In this document: in pieces, positions 38,101 through 45,562 of the stretch
Numbering within the stretch: position 1 is the stretch's first letter
Layout of the letters: the number at the start of each line of letters is the position of its first letter
NCBI GenBank assembly: GCA_017620475.1
Contig: JAFZQI010000045.1
Location: forward strand, 1 to 64,000
From: Clostridiales bacterium
Lineage (GTDB): Bacteria; Bacillota; Clostridia; Saccharofermentanales; Saccharofermentanaceae
DNA: 64,000 nt
Reading direction: 5' to 3'
Notes under the pieces: generated by a model
Seen by the model: only the letters and a program-made list of their open reading frames with translations
Database searches by the model: none
What the model was told of the DNA's origin: nothing
Position numbers and translations under genes: made by a program

Positions 38101-38251
38101 TGGTCACGAAGATGTCGTACGAATTTCCTCCGTTACGGCGGATTGCTTTCACCGTAACATCATCCGCTGCTCGAAGCACACGCAGTGGCGCAATGAGGAA
38201 AATCATCACAAGAATCAGACTCGTGATATACCGAAATCTCGTTTTCTCCAT
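35102..38251 (-). CDS. membrane-anchored GH5 cellulase with cellulose-binding-like domain
   Basis: The 1049-residue protein has a signal peptide (1-28), an N-terminal CBM2-like domain (about 31-128), a TPTPTKP repeat linker (about 147-236), a GH5-type catalytic domain (about 290-680) with acid/base Glu458 (LKNEPHG) and nucleophile Glu603 (IGEWGG), a hydrophobic helix (742-764), and a Ser/Ala/Pro/Arg-rich tail of about 285 residues. The basic residues just after the helix predict the tail is cytoplasmic. Endoglucanase or mannanase activity cannot be separated by eye. It follows the aro genes on the same strand by 4 nt. Confidence 0.85.
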   Translation of the reverse strand: MEKTRFRYITSLILVMIFLIAPLRVLRAADDVTVKAIRRNGGNSYDIFVTNSSGREITSWVINIYLPDGATFDGSWNCGEDKISNNHIRLTNQSEWQLVPPGQTIEVAGFNLSGEYEEKNLTVTIKPEFAAPPTPSPSPTPKPTKGATPTPTKPATPTPTKPATPTPTKPVTPTPTKPVTPTPTKPVTPAPTKPVTPTPTKPATPTPTKPATPTPTKPVTPTPTKPVTPTPTKPADPTVVPGTVATVTPAPSETTVQPTPSDPSDSSETTESTQAPSETEDPGAGTHTPVDGDDWLTTDGNRIVDRNGTQVWLTGVNWFGYNTGTNIFDGCWNCNMADALKAIADHGFNLLRIPMSAELALQWKKGEYPQANFNQATNAELVGMNSQEIFDYALSLCREYGIKVMLDIHSANTDASGHMTNLWYTDKVSLQDYYDALSYLADRYKNDDTIIAFDLKNEPHGKPNEEKAIWNNSQQDNNWKYVAETAGNLVLDKNPNLLIVIEGIEIYPKDIASNGDFSSTNNDDYYFNWWGANLRGVKDYPIDFGSEERNRQIVYSPHDYGPTVYKQPWFEGDFTYESLQADCWNENWLYIYDENIAPLLIGEWGGFMTEPNLTWMTYLRQLIGEKNLNYTFWCFNSNSGDTGGLVLDDFTTWDEAKYAFVKEVLWQDDDKFVGLDHEVPLGANGIALSAYSGALSPSSPKNDPAPDDTTPADPSDTAPSEGAAAAMATAASAGKKSISVKKIIIYVLLILLLLLILVGLYLFIKLPKVWNRIIDHFYLPEKLKRDIPWEIEPEPSSRFQFSPDMYPQSKKNNEFAGKYRPTKKGEAASDSDKSAVASQAKSSSIRPSPRPIAKPAAGTNLRPSAKSASAGENPRPMARPAASASATAASASAATQTSDPEAKNDSSAGASSDESTPKSPFKRQGTGPARPSSSAARPVSSTRPMPRPAGIGTSATRPGNTSASMSRQTGAGATASRPADTGTPGILKDFGSSVPRSETEPIQPKENILPTWASGSAIPNGRPIWAKPNPDETKPEDTKKPEQENSGEE
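37544..37813 (-). repeat. tandem 24-bp repeats encoding a Pro/Thr linker
   Basis: About eleven 24-nt units encode TPTPTKP with the next residue Ala, Val or Asp. The third-codon bases vary between units, so it is an old but still expandable array. It encodes the linker between the carbohydrate-binding and catalytic domains of the cellulase. It is not a CRISPR array. Confidence 0.9.
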
Positions 38252-38255
38252 CGTC

Positions 38256-39005
38256 TCACATCCCCTTGTTGTTAAGCTCCTGCTGTCTTTCCTTCGAAAG
38301 GCGTAATGTCTCCTTCATCCACGCCTTCGCGTATTCGGAATACTCCTTATCCACAGACTTCTCGACGCCGTCCAGTATCTCGGCCTCGCGCTGAGGAACA
38401 TATGTCGGAAGGCCACGCTCCGACTTGATCTTCGCAATTCTTTCCGAGTGCTTCATCCTCCGCTCGAAAAGCACCAGCATCTGGCGGTCGATCTCACTGA
38501 TCGCTTCCCTCTCCTCTATAAGAGGATCCTCATCCGAAGTGCCGTCGGCCGGTTCTTCGCTCGACGGATCCGCCATGTACTTCTCCACCAGTTTTTCCAT
38601 TGCCAGAAGATACCCCTTCACGCCCATACCGGAGATCTGCTCAACGCAGACCGCCTCGATCACGGAACGGTTCCGGAAATCCTCACGGTTATGGATATCG
38701 GAAAGATGTACCTCGACGACCGGGATCTTAATCAGTTCGATCGCATCCCGGATCGCAATGCTATAGTGTGTATATGCACCGGCATTCAGGACGATACCGT
38801 CCACCACGCCCATCGATGTATGAAGTTTCCTGATCATCGCGGACTCGGATTCCGACTGGAAGCACTGCACTTTCACGCCCAGTTCGATGCCTTTGTTAAT
38901 ACAGGCATTTTCCAGATCGGAAAGCGTACCGCTGCCGTAATGCTTCGGATCGCGTTTTCCGAGCATCGACAGATTCGGGCCGTTCATGATCAGTATCGTT
39001 TTCAT
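38256..39005 (-). CDS. aroQ: type II 3-dehydroquinate dehydratase fused to chorismate mutase
   Basis: Residues 1-145 are a type II dehydroquinase: [18 protein letters not shown] (Tyr23 as base), [10 protein letters not shown], and [11 protein letters not shown] with His100 and Arg111. Residues about 160-245 are an AroQ-class all-helical chorismate mutase ([32 protein letters not shown]). A charged linker joins them. The first domain makes 3-dehydroshikimate, the second converts chorismate to prephenate. It ends 4 nt before the cellulase start. Confidence 0.9.
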   Translation of the reverse strand: MKTILIMNGPNLSMLGKRDPKHYGSGTLSDLENACINKGIELGVKVQCFQSESESAMIRKLHTSMGVVDGIVLNAGAYTHYSIAIRDAIELIKIPVVEVHLSDIHNREDFRNRSVIEAVCVEQISGMGVKGYLLAMEKLVEKYMADPSSEEPADGTSDEDPLIEEREAISEIDRQMLVLFERRMKHSERIAKIKSERGLPTYVPQREAEILDGVEKSVDKEYSEYAKAWMKETLRLSKERQQELNNKGM

Positions 39006-39059
39006 GTATCTCCTACTCCTTTATTTCACCGGCAAAAGCAGCCGCACCGCGCCGCCGGG

Positions 39060-40136
39060 TTATTCCGGTCTTCCCATATACGCATCCAGAAGCGCCAGAG
39101 CCAGGCACCCCTCAGCTACCGGAAGCGCACGCGGCACGATACATGCATCGTGTCGTCCCTTGATCTCGATCTTCACGTTCTCCTTCGCCTCCAGATCCAC
39201 AGTATCCTGTTCCCTGGCAATCGAAGGAGTCGGTTTGAAAGCCACCTGCGCCAGGATCGGCATCCCGTTACTGATACCGCCCTCGAAACCTCCGCCGTGA
39301 TTGGTAGTCATGCGGAGCTTCCCGTCCTTGAACTGCAGATGGTCATTGTTCTGCGAGCCTCTTCTCGATGCCACTTCAAAGCCGCTTCCGAAGGACACGC
39401 CCTTGACTGCAGGAACGCCGAACATCAGCTGGGCGAAACTGCTCTCCACCGTATCCCACATCGGTGAACCGACACCTCCCGGGAATCCGGTCGCCATCAC
39501 CTCTACTATACCACCGACCGAGTCATTCTCCAACTTTGCCGCCTCGATCTCCTCTTTCATACGGGCCGCCACGGCCGTATTTTCCTGGGGAAAAGCCCCC
39601 TCTGTCGGAATCACCGGCGTCTCCTCTTCTTCCCAGCTTCCGGCGGAGATCTTCCCGATACGGATAATGTGCCCGTACACCTCGGTTCCGCAAACGGCCT
39701 TAAGGACCTGTTTTGCGATTGCCCCGGCGAAAAGCACCGGCGCCGTCAATCGTCCGGAGAAGTGTCCGCCGCCTCTCGGATCATTGTTCATCTTATAACG
39801 AAGTCTTGCTGTATAGTCCGCATGTCCCGGTCTCGGCGTGACCGTAAATCCATCGTAATCGGAGGAATGCTGATTGGTATTCAATATCTCGATACAAAGC
39901 GGTGTCCCCGTCGTTTTGCCATTATAGATCCCGGACAGGACCGTAGGAAAATCCGGTTCTTTGCGCGCGGTGGATCCCGCCTGGGAACCCGGCGCTCTCC
40001 TCTGCATTTCCTTAACGATCTGTGCCTCATCGATGGCGATGCCGGAAGGAAGCCCGTCGATCAGAACACCGATCGCCGGTCCGTGCGACTCTCCATAGAC
40101 ACTTATCTTCAAGCGGTTACCCCACGTTGATCCCAT
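39060..40136 (-). CDS. aroC: chorismate synthase
   Basis: This FMN-dependent enzyme converts EPSP to chorismate. The 358-residue product has the family motifs YGESHGPAIGVLIDGLP, the RPGHADY region, GGGHFSGRLTA and RHDACIVPRALPVAEG. It overlaps aroA by 20 nt; GGAGG lies 8 nt before the ATG. Confidence 0.96.
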   Translation of the reverse strand: MGSTWGNRLKISVYGESHGPAIGVLIDGLPSGIAIDEAQIVKEMQRRAPGSQAGSTARKEPDFPTVLSGIYNGKTTGTPLCIEILNTNQHSSDYDGFTVTPRPGHADYTARLRYKMNNDPRGGGHFSGRLTAPVLFAGAIAKQVLKAVCGTEVYGHIIRIGKISAGSWEEEETPVIPTEGAFPQENTAVAARMKEEIEAAKLENDSVGGIVEVMATGFPGGVGSPMWDTVESSFAQLMFGVPAVKGVSFGSGFEVASRRGSQNNDHLQFKDGKLRMTTNHGGGFEGGISNGMPILAQVAFKPTPSIAREQDTVDLEAKENVKIEIKGRHDACIVPRALPVAEGCLALALLDAYMGRPE

Positions 40137-41517
40137 ATATTTTTCCTCCCAAACTCAGATACTCCTCAAAAAACGACGGGTAGGATTTCTCCACCGCGCC
40201 CGGATATTCGATCCACACCGGTCCGCCGGCTTTCGTAGCCGCAATCGCTGCCGCCATGGCCAGTCTGTGATCCTTACAGCTATCCACCGTTCCGCCGGTA
40301 AAGCACTTGCCGTCCAAAGCCGGATACTCCCGATTCAAAAGCACTCCGTTACCGGTTATTTCATCACTATGCTTCCCGATTCCGCCCTCGATTAGAAGGC
40401 CGTCTTCCGTGATCTCGACATTTGCGCCCAGTGCCGTAAGCATGGCGGCTGTCGAGGCAATACGGTCCGACTCCTTGATACGAAGCCTCTCTGCATGAAC
40501 GATACGTGTCCGGCAGTTCGTTGCCGCTGCCGCCACGGAAAACACCGGTACCAGATCCGGTACGTCACGGGCATCCATCTCGAAAGTCACCTTCGAGCCG
40601 TTCTCGTCGCTTTGTTTTCCGGCCTGCATCAGACCCGAAAGAAGGGACTCGATCGCCCGGTCTCCCTGCGAGGTCTTCTTCGGAAGATTAGTAAGAACAA
40701 TGGAAGATCCGAGGTAGTTCGCAACCAGCCAGAACGCCGCCTGCGAATAGTCCGCCTCCACCTCATAAGGGATGTTCCGTGAAGGTTTCTGACGGCCGCT
40801 TAAGTAAAAGCCGTTCGCATCCTGCGCCACATCCACACCGAATTCCCTCATGACCTCACGCGTCATATCCACATAGGGACGGGACTCAAGTTCCGTAGTT
40901 AAGGTGATCTTCGATGTGCCATCAGCCGCCGACAGCGCCATAAGAAGGCCGGAGATATACTGTGAACTGACATTTCCTGGAAGCCCGTAGGTACCCGCCT
41001 TCATCTTCCCGCGGATCTCCAGCGGAAGAGAAAGGCCGGTCTGATCAAGATAGATCATTTGCGCACCGGAACCGGCAAAGACCTGCTCATATTCCCGGAT
41101 CGGACGCTTCGGCAGCCGTCCGGACCCGATGAAACGGGTATGCACACCCAGGACCGCCACAAGCGGGATCAGGAAACGAAGCGTCGATCCCGACTCCTTG
41201 CAGTCGATGACGACCGGTTCCGAATCGCCGTTCAGCCGGGCTTTCCCGTCAATCAGATCTCCCTCGTCACCTGAAAGGGCCATCGCCTCGGAGATCCGGA
41301 TAAGCGCCTTCTTTGTCGCGGTAATATCGTCCGAGATATGCTGCTCATCGATCTTTGCAAGCGAAACATCCCCGGCAAGGAATGCCATAATGAGCGCTCT
41401 GTGCGCTGCACTTTTACTTTGCGGCACCTTCACGGAGCCGGTCAAAGCAGAGGGTTCGATCCCCAGTTTTCCGAACGCAAAAAGCGCCGCGATCTGTATC
41501 TTCTTATCGGTTTCCAA
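40117..41517 (-). CDS. aroA: 3-phosphoshikimate 1-carboxyvinyltransferase (EPSP synthase)
   Basis: It adds enolpyruvyl from PEP to shikimate 3-phosphate. The 466-residue product has VPQSKSAAHRALIMAFLA, the GSGRLPKRPI region, and ERLRIKESDR and DHRLAMAAAI near the C-terminus. The start is a TTG at 41517 with GGAG 5 nt upstream. Its N-terminus reads SKSAAHR where class I enzymes often have KS(I/V)SHR; glyphosate sensitivity cannot be judged by eye. Confidence 0.94.
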   Translation of the reverse strand: METDKKIQIAALFAFGKLGIEPSALTGSVKVPQSKSAAHRALIMAFLAGDVSLAKIDEQHISDDITATKKALIRISEAMALSGDEGDLIDGKARLNGDSEPVVIDCKESGSTLRFLIPLVAVLGVHTRFIGSGRLPKRPIREYEQVFAGSGAQMIYLDQTGLSLPLEIRGKMKAGTYGLPGNVSSQYISGLLMALSAADGTSKITLTTELESRPYVDMTREVMREFGVDVAQDANGFYLSGRQKPSRNIPYEVEADYSQAAFWLVANYLGSSIVLTNLPKKTSQGDRAIESLLSGLMQAGKQSDENGSKVTFEMDARDVPDLVPVFSVAAAATNCRTRIVHAERLRIKESDRIASTAAMLTALGANVEITEDGLLIEGGIGKHSDEITGNGVLLNREYPALDGKCFTGGTVDSCKDHRLAMAAAIAATKAGGPVWIEYPGAVEKSYPSFFEEYLSLGGKIYGINVG

Positions 41518-41531
41518 ATTTACTCCTTCAT

Positions 41532-41567
41532 GGCGGTTTCACTCCTCACTTCATGTGAGAAACCGCC
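41532..41567. other. hairpin between aroB and aroA
   Basis: GGCGGTTTC and GAAACCGCC form a perfect 9-bp outer stem, with an inner TCAC/GTGA stem and a five-base bulge. On the minus strand, the sense for aro transcription, no T run follows; instead it lies directly upstream of the aroA ribosome binding site. It may affect aroA translation or stabilise the RNA. On the plus strand TTTT follows. Confidence 0.55.
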
Positions 41568-41606
41568 TTTTCCACACCGCCCGGAATCTTTCGCCCGGGC
41601 AGCTTT

Positions 41607-42647
41607 TTACAGCAGGTCGTGAAGTTCCTGCTCCGACAGCGGACGGGTCTTGCTGTCACCGATATCGTTGATCATGACATAGTAGACCTTGCCGTTAAGT
41701 TTCTTCTTATCCGACAGCATCGTCCGGTAGAGGTCCTCGACCGGAAGATCGGTGGAGGTCGGTAAGTGCCACTTCTCGAGCACGGCCATGATCCGCTCCT
41801 TAATGCCCTCCGGAGTCTCGCCGAGTTTCACGCCCAGTTCGCAGGCCTTGACCATACCGATGGCCACCGCCTCGCCGTGGGTATATCTCGTGTAGCCGGA
41901 GACCTTCTCGATCGCGTGGCCCCAGGTATGACCGAAATTAAGAAGCATTCTCTCGCCGGTATCATACTCGTCGTTCTGCACGACCGTCGTCTTGATCTTC
42001 ACGCAGCGCTGGATCATCCACTCCATGTCCGCCTGGCCCTTCTCGATCGCCTCGAAAAGCATTGCGTCGCGGATGCATCCGTACTTAATGACCTCGGCCA
42101 TGCCCTCTGCCATTCTGGCTCTCGACAAAGACTTCAGAAGGCCCGGATCGATGACCACGGCCTTCGGCTGGTAGAAGGCGCCCACCAGGTTCTTCCCGAA
42201 GGGCATATCGATGCCGGTCTTACCGCCGATAGACGAGTCCACCTGCGCCAGAAGCGTCGTCGGCACCTGAATGAGATTACATCCGCGCATATAGGTCGCC
42301 GCCGCAAAGCCGGCCAGATCGCCGACCACACCGCCGCCAAGGGCGATCACGAGGTCGGTCCTCGCCATACCGAAAGCATTCATCGCGCCGTAGATCTCAA
42401 AAAGCTTCGTCTCACATTTACTCTGTTCCCCGTTCGGAATCGTATAAGAAGCCACCTCGAAACCCGAAGCCTTCAGTGCTTTTTCCGCGGAAGCATAATA
42501 AAGTCCCTCCACGATATCGTCCGTCACCACGAACGCTTTACGGCTTCGAACGGTCTTGCCCGCCACTTCTCCAAGCTGGGCGAGCGCCCCTGTACGGATC
42601 AGGATCGGATACTTTCCATGATTGGTATTGGCCATGATCTCCGGCAT
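41607..42647 (-). CDS. aroB: 3-dehydroquinate synthase
   Basis: It cyclises DAHP to 3-dehydroquinate using NAD and a metal ion. The 346-residue product has GGGVVGDLAGFAAATYMRG, the TTLLAQVDSSIGGKTGI motif and the metal ligands in FGHTWGHAIE and THGEAVAIGM. AGGAGG lies 8 nt before the ATG. DAHP synthase, which supplies its substrate, is not in the window. Confidence 0.95.
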   Translation of the reverse strand: MPEIMANTNHGKYPILIRTGALAQLGEVAGKTVRSRKAFVVTDDIVEGLYYASAEKALKASGFEVASYTIPNGEQSKCETKLFEIYGAMNAFGMARTDLVIALGGGVVGDLAGFAAATYMRGCNLIQVPTTLLAQVDSSIGGKTGIDMPFGKNLVGAFYQPKAVVIDPGLLKSLSRARMAEGMAEVIKYGCIRDAMLFEAIEKGQADMEWMIQRCVKIKTTVVQNDEYDTGERMLLNFGHTWGHAIEKVSGYTRYTHGEAVAIGMVKACELGVKLGETPEGIKERIMAVLEKWHLPTSTDLPVEDLYRTMLSDKKKLNGKVYYVMINDIGDSKTRPLSEQELHDLL

Positions 42648-42771
42648 AATTCATTCCTCCTGTTTTCCGGCTGTTTCAGTAGCCGGTTTTCTTATTTCGA
42701 TGCGCCCTGCGAAGCGCTTGTTCGTTTTTTCCTTCGTCCCTTCAGGCGCCTCATTTCTTCTTTCTATTTTA

Positions 42772-44238
42772 TCACGGCAGGAGCAGTTTCTTCATCCTAT
42801 CGAAAAGCACTTCCACCGGTTCAGCCGCCGGCAATATCACGTCGGATCCTTCCACGTAGGAAGCCTCCCGCGATTCCAGTCTCGCGCACATATTCCTGTA
42901 CGCGGTCTCCTTATCCGAAGCCTGAAGAAGCGGCCTGGTCGTATCGTCCTTGACCCGCTCCCAGATGGTATCCGCGTCCACCTTAAGGTAGATCACCACC
43001 GCCTTACTTTCAGAAAGAAGCACGCGGTTCTTTTCCTGCGTCAGTACGCCGCCGCCAAGGGAAATGACCTCGGAGCCCGGTGTCTCGAGCACGGCCCTAA
43101 GGACATCGTGCTCCATCCTGCGGAAGGTCTCTTCGCCGTCTTTTTTAAATATCTCGGTGATCGGGCAGCCCGCGATTTGAACGATCCGCTCATCGAGATC
43201 GAGGAACGGGATCTTCATGTCCTCGGCGATCCGTCTTCCGATGGTGGTCTTGCCCGCGCCCATGAACCCCGTCAGCACGATCTTCATGGGGTTCTTCTCC
43301 CAAAGTTTCTTTCTCACATCCGGCAGGATCGCTGCCAGTCTTTCGTCGTCAAAATGCGCGTCCGGCGCCCAGATCTTCTCGGCCGCGATGGCCTGATTAA
43401 GGAGCATCTTTAGGCCCGAAACCGCGGTTCCGCCCTTCACGGTTTCGTCGCCCTGTGCCCCCGCTCCGGATGTCATGCCGGCTCGAACCTGCATGCAGGA
43501 CTTCGTCGGACAGGGATTATAGATCGTATCGAAAAATGTGCCGCCTGGTGAAAGCAGATCAAGATGCGGTGCCACATCATGGACATTCGGCCACATGCCG
43601 CAGGGCGTGCCGTTTAATACGACGTCAAAAGTACTTGTCCCGGAACCGTCTTCGCCGCCTGTCATGGAAGCTGCCTCTGTCGCACCGGCCAATTCTCCGG
43701 CCGTTGCTTTGCCCGAGGCCGTTTCACCTGTGTCCGCATCCGTCACCACGCATACCTTCTCGTACCCCTTTTCCTTGCACTCATTCACAAGAGCCAGTGC
43801 TTTTTCCTCCGAACGGGCCCAAACCGAAAGATCCGCGCCGGCCTTCAGGGCTTCGATGGCCATCATGCGGGCCACGCCGCCGGCTCCGAGAAGAAGGACT
43901 TTCTTTCCCTTCATGGGGATATTGCAGGACAAAAAACCGTCCACATCCGTGTTATAGCCCACACGGCCGCAGACCGTATTCGCTGCGCCGTACTCCTTCA
44001 CCATCGGTGCGATGTCGTCGAGGAAAGGAAGGATGCTGACCTTATGCGGAATCGTGACATTAAAGCCCGTCAGATCACGCATCAGGATCGGCGCGTATTT
44101 CGGAAGCTCCTCCGGTGTGATTTCGTAGAGTTCGTATTTCCCGGAAATGCCGCTCGCCTCCATGATGCGCTCATGGATATACGGGGACATGGAATGCCCC
44201 AGCGGGCAGCCGATGAGGCCGGCCTTAATCACACTCAT
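42772..44238 (-). CDS. shikimate dehydrogenase fused to shikimate kinase
   Basis: Residues 1-290 are AroE: SPYIHE, NVTIPHK (Lys66), NTDVDG (Asp98) and the nucleotide loop LLLGAGGVARM. Residues about 318-488 are AroK: GFMGAGKTT, LDLDERI, TFRRME (the shikimate-binding Arg) and SLGGGVL. An extra Gly/Ala/Thr-rich segment sits near 170-205. The two halves catalyse consecutive steps from 3-dehydroshikimate to shikimate 3-phosphate. ATG 44238 has GGGAGG 6 nt upstream. It overlaps the tyrA stop by 14 nt. Confidence 0.9.
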   Translation of the reverse strand: MSVIKAGLIGCPLGHSMSPYIHERIMEASGISGKYELYEITPEELPKYAPILMRDLTGFNVTIPHKVSILPFLDDIAPMVKEYGAANTVCGRVGYNTDVDGFLSCNIPMKGKKVLLLGAGGVARMMAIEALKAGADLSVWARSEEKALALVNECKEKGYEKVCVVTDADTGETASGKATAGELAGATEAASMTGGEDGSGTSTFDVVLNGTPCGMWPNVHDVAPHLDLLSPGGTFFDTIYNPCPTKSCMQVRAGMTSGAGAQGDETVKGGTAVSGLKMLLNQAIAAEKIWAPDAHFDDERLAAILPDVRKKLWEKNPMKIVLTGFMGAGKTTIGRRIAEDMKIPFLDLDERIVQIAGCPITEIFKKDGEETFRRMEHDVLRAVLETPGSEVISLGGGVLTQEKNRVLLSESKAVVIYLKVDADTIWERVKDDTTRPLLQASDKETAYRNMCARLESREASYVEGSDVILPAAEPVEVLFDRMKKLLLP

Positions 44239-45319
44239 AACCGGCCTCCCGCAGAAGCGCATACGCCTCCACCACTTCTTTGGCAGTTCCGAGCAGAAGG
44301 CTCACCTGACCGCCCTCATACGTTCTGAAGTTGCGGATGTTGATATTACGGATATTGATATTGCCCTTCCCGAGAATGGCCGTGATACGGGCAAGTTCGC
44401 CGGGCTTATCGTCCACATACACCGTAAGTCCCGCCGATGCTTCCAAGGCCCCTCTCATGTTGCTGTCAAGGTGATCCCGGTAGCAGGCACCCTGTGTGAA
44501 GAGTTTCTCCAGGCCGCTTTCATTGTCCGCCGCAATCGTATTTCTCCATCGGGAAAGAAGATCGATATAGTCATCCAGTACGGGAAGCAGAGTTTCTTTG
44601 GAATTCTCCGTGATCCCTGCCCACAGCTTCGGATCGGAAGAAGCGATACGGGTGATATCCCGAAATCCTCCCGCCGCCATGCGTCCGAGGGCGCCATCGT
44701 CCTTCTCCGCAAGAAGAAGCGACAGGCTGCTGGCCACGATATGCGGAAGATGTGAAACCGCCGCTACGCGCATGTCATGCTCTTCCGCAGTCATATACAT
44801 CGGAATCGCACCGATCTTCCTGATCAATGCTTCAAGGCCCATCAGTTTCTGAACGGGGATCGAGGAGTCTTCAGGAAGACAGAGCACATAGAGGGCATTT
44901 TCAAAAAGAGAGCCACTGCTGCAGGCATAACCGTGACGTTCGGATCCCGCCATCGGGTGTCCGCCGATGAAGTTGGGAAGACAAATCGATTTCATCACCG
45001 GCCGTTTGACCGAACCGACATCCGTAATTACGCCGATATTCAGTGCCGCCAGTTCCGGCTCCATCTTCGTGATGGCATCGATCGGTGCACAAAGAATGAC
45101 CAGATCGCACCCTTCAAGAATCGAAAGGTCATCTGTGCTGAACTCCGTTATCGTTCCTTCTTTTCCGGCCAGCTCCCCGGCCTTCGGATCCGGGTCGATA
45201 CCCACGATCTCCTGCACATCCGTACGCTGCCGGATCGCCTTGGCCAAAGAGCCTCCGATCAGGCCCAGTCCAACGATTCCCGCCTTACGGATCCCCACAG
45301 GTTTTGCCTCTTCTATCAT
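44225..45319 (-). CDS. tyrA: prephenate dehydrogenase with C-terminal ACT domain
   Basis: The 364-residue protein makes 4-hydroxyphenylpyruvate from prephenate. It has the NAD motif GIVGLGLIGGSLAK, the GGHPMAGSERHG segment with a conserved His, and a C-terminal ACT domain (about 290-364), usually the tyrosine feedback site. I start at ATG 45319, which has GAGG 8 nt upstream, because the upstream in-frame ATG at 45352 overlaps the promoter's -10 box. Confidence 0.92.
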   Translation of the reverse strand: MIEEAKPVGIRKAGIVGLGLIGGSLAKAIRQRTDVQEIVGIDPDPKAGELAGKEGTITEFSTDDLSILEGCDLVILCAPIDAITKMEPELAALNIGVITDVGSVKRPVMKSICLPNFIGGHPMAGSERHGYACSSGSLFENALYVLCLPEDSSIPVQKLMGLEALIRKIGAIPMYMTAEEHDMRVAAVSHLPHIVASSLSLLLAEKDDGALGRMAAGGFRDITRIASSDPKLWAGITENSKETLLPVLDDYIDLLSRWRNTIAADNESGLEKLFTQGACYRDHLDSNMRGALEASAGLTVYVDDKPGELARITAILGKGNINIRNINIRNFRTYEGGQVSLLLGTAKEVVEAYALLREAGYECD

Positions 45320-45350
45320 TGCCTCTACCTCGGTTTTTGAAAGTAGGTAC

Positions 45351-45359
45351 ATTATAGCA
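45351..45359 (-). promoter_or_regulatory. extended -10 promoter of the aro operon
   Basis: On the minus strand TGCTATAAT forms a TGnTATAAT extended -10 box. The position of a -35 box 17 nt upstream is poor (AGGCGG). Transcription would begin near 45344, 25 nt before the chosen tyrA start. Confidence 0.6.
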
Positions 45360-45431
45360 TGAAGACGCCCTCACCGCCTACGATAACCCACAGAAAAGCC
45401 GTGAATCGACAAGGTTTGTGTGCGAAACAGG

Positions 45432-45500
45432 AAAAAAGAAAACACTCCTTGCGGCTTCGAACAGTTTGCTTACGCAAAACTCGCCGCGCGGAGTGTTTTC
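45432..45500. terminator. hairpin terminator between solute-binding gene and tyrA
   Basis: Long arms GAAAACACTCC (from 45438) and GGAGTGTTTTC (to 45500), with an inner GCGGC/GCCGC match, form a stable stem. On the minus strand TTTTTT follows, so it should end transcripts of the gene at 45563; a TTTT run also follows on plus, so it may work both ways. Confidence 0.8.
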
Positions 45501-45562
45501 TTTTATTCATTCCTACATCTTTCGCTCATCGGCTCTTCTGCAGGATTCTCATGCATTTCGCA

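Noticed and set aside
36578-38275. A 565-residue plus-strand reading frame opposite the cellulase gene
   Set aside because: It is the antisense of the Pro/Thr repeat region and catalytic domain; the product is Arg-rich and has no ribosome binding site or known domain.
45352-45354. The upstream ATG of tyrA at 45352
   Set aside because: It overlaps the TATAAT of the promoter, so it would lie before the transcription start.
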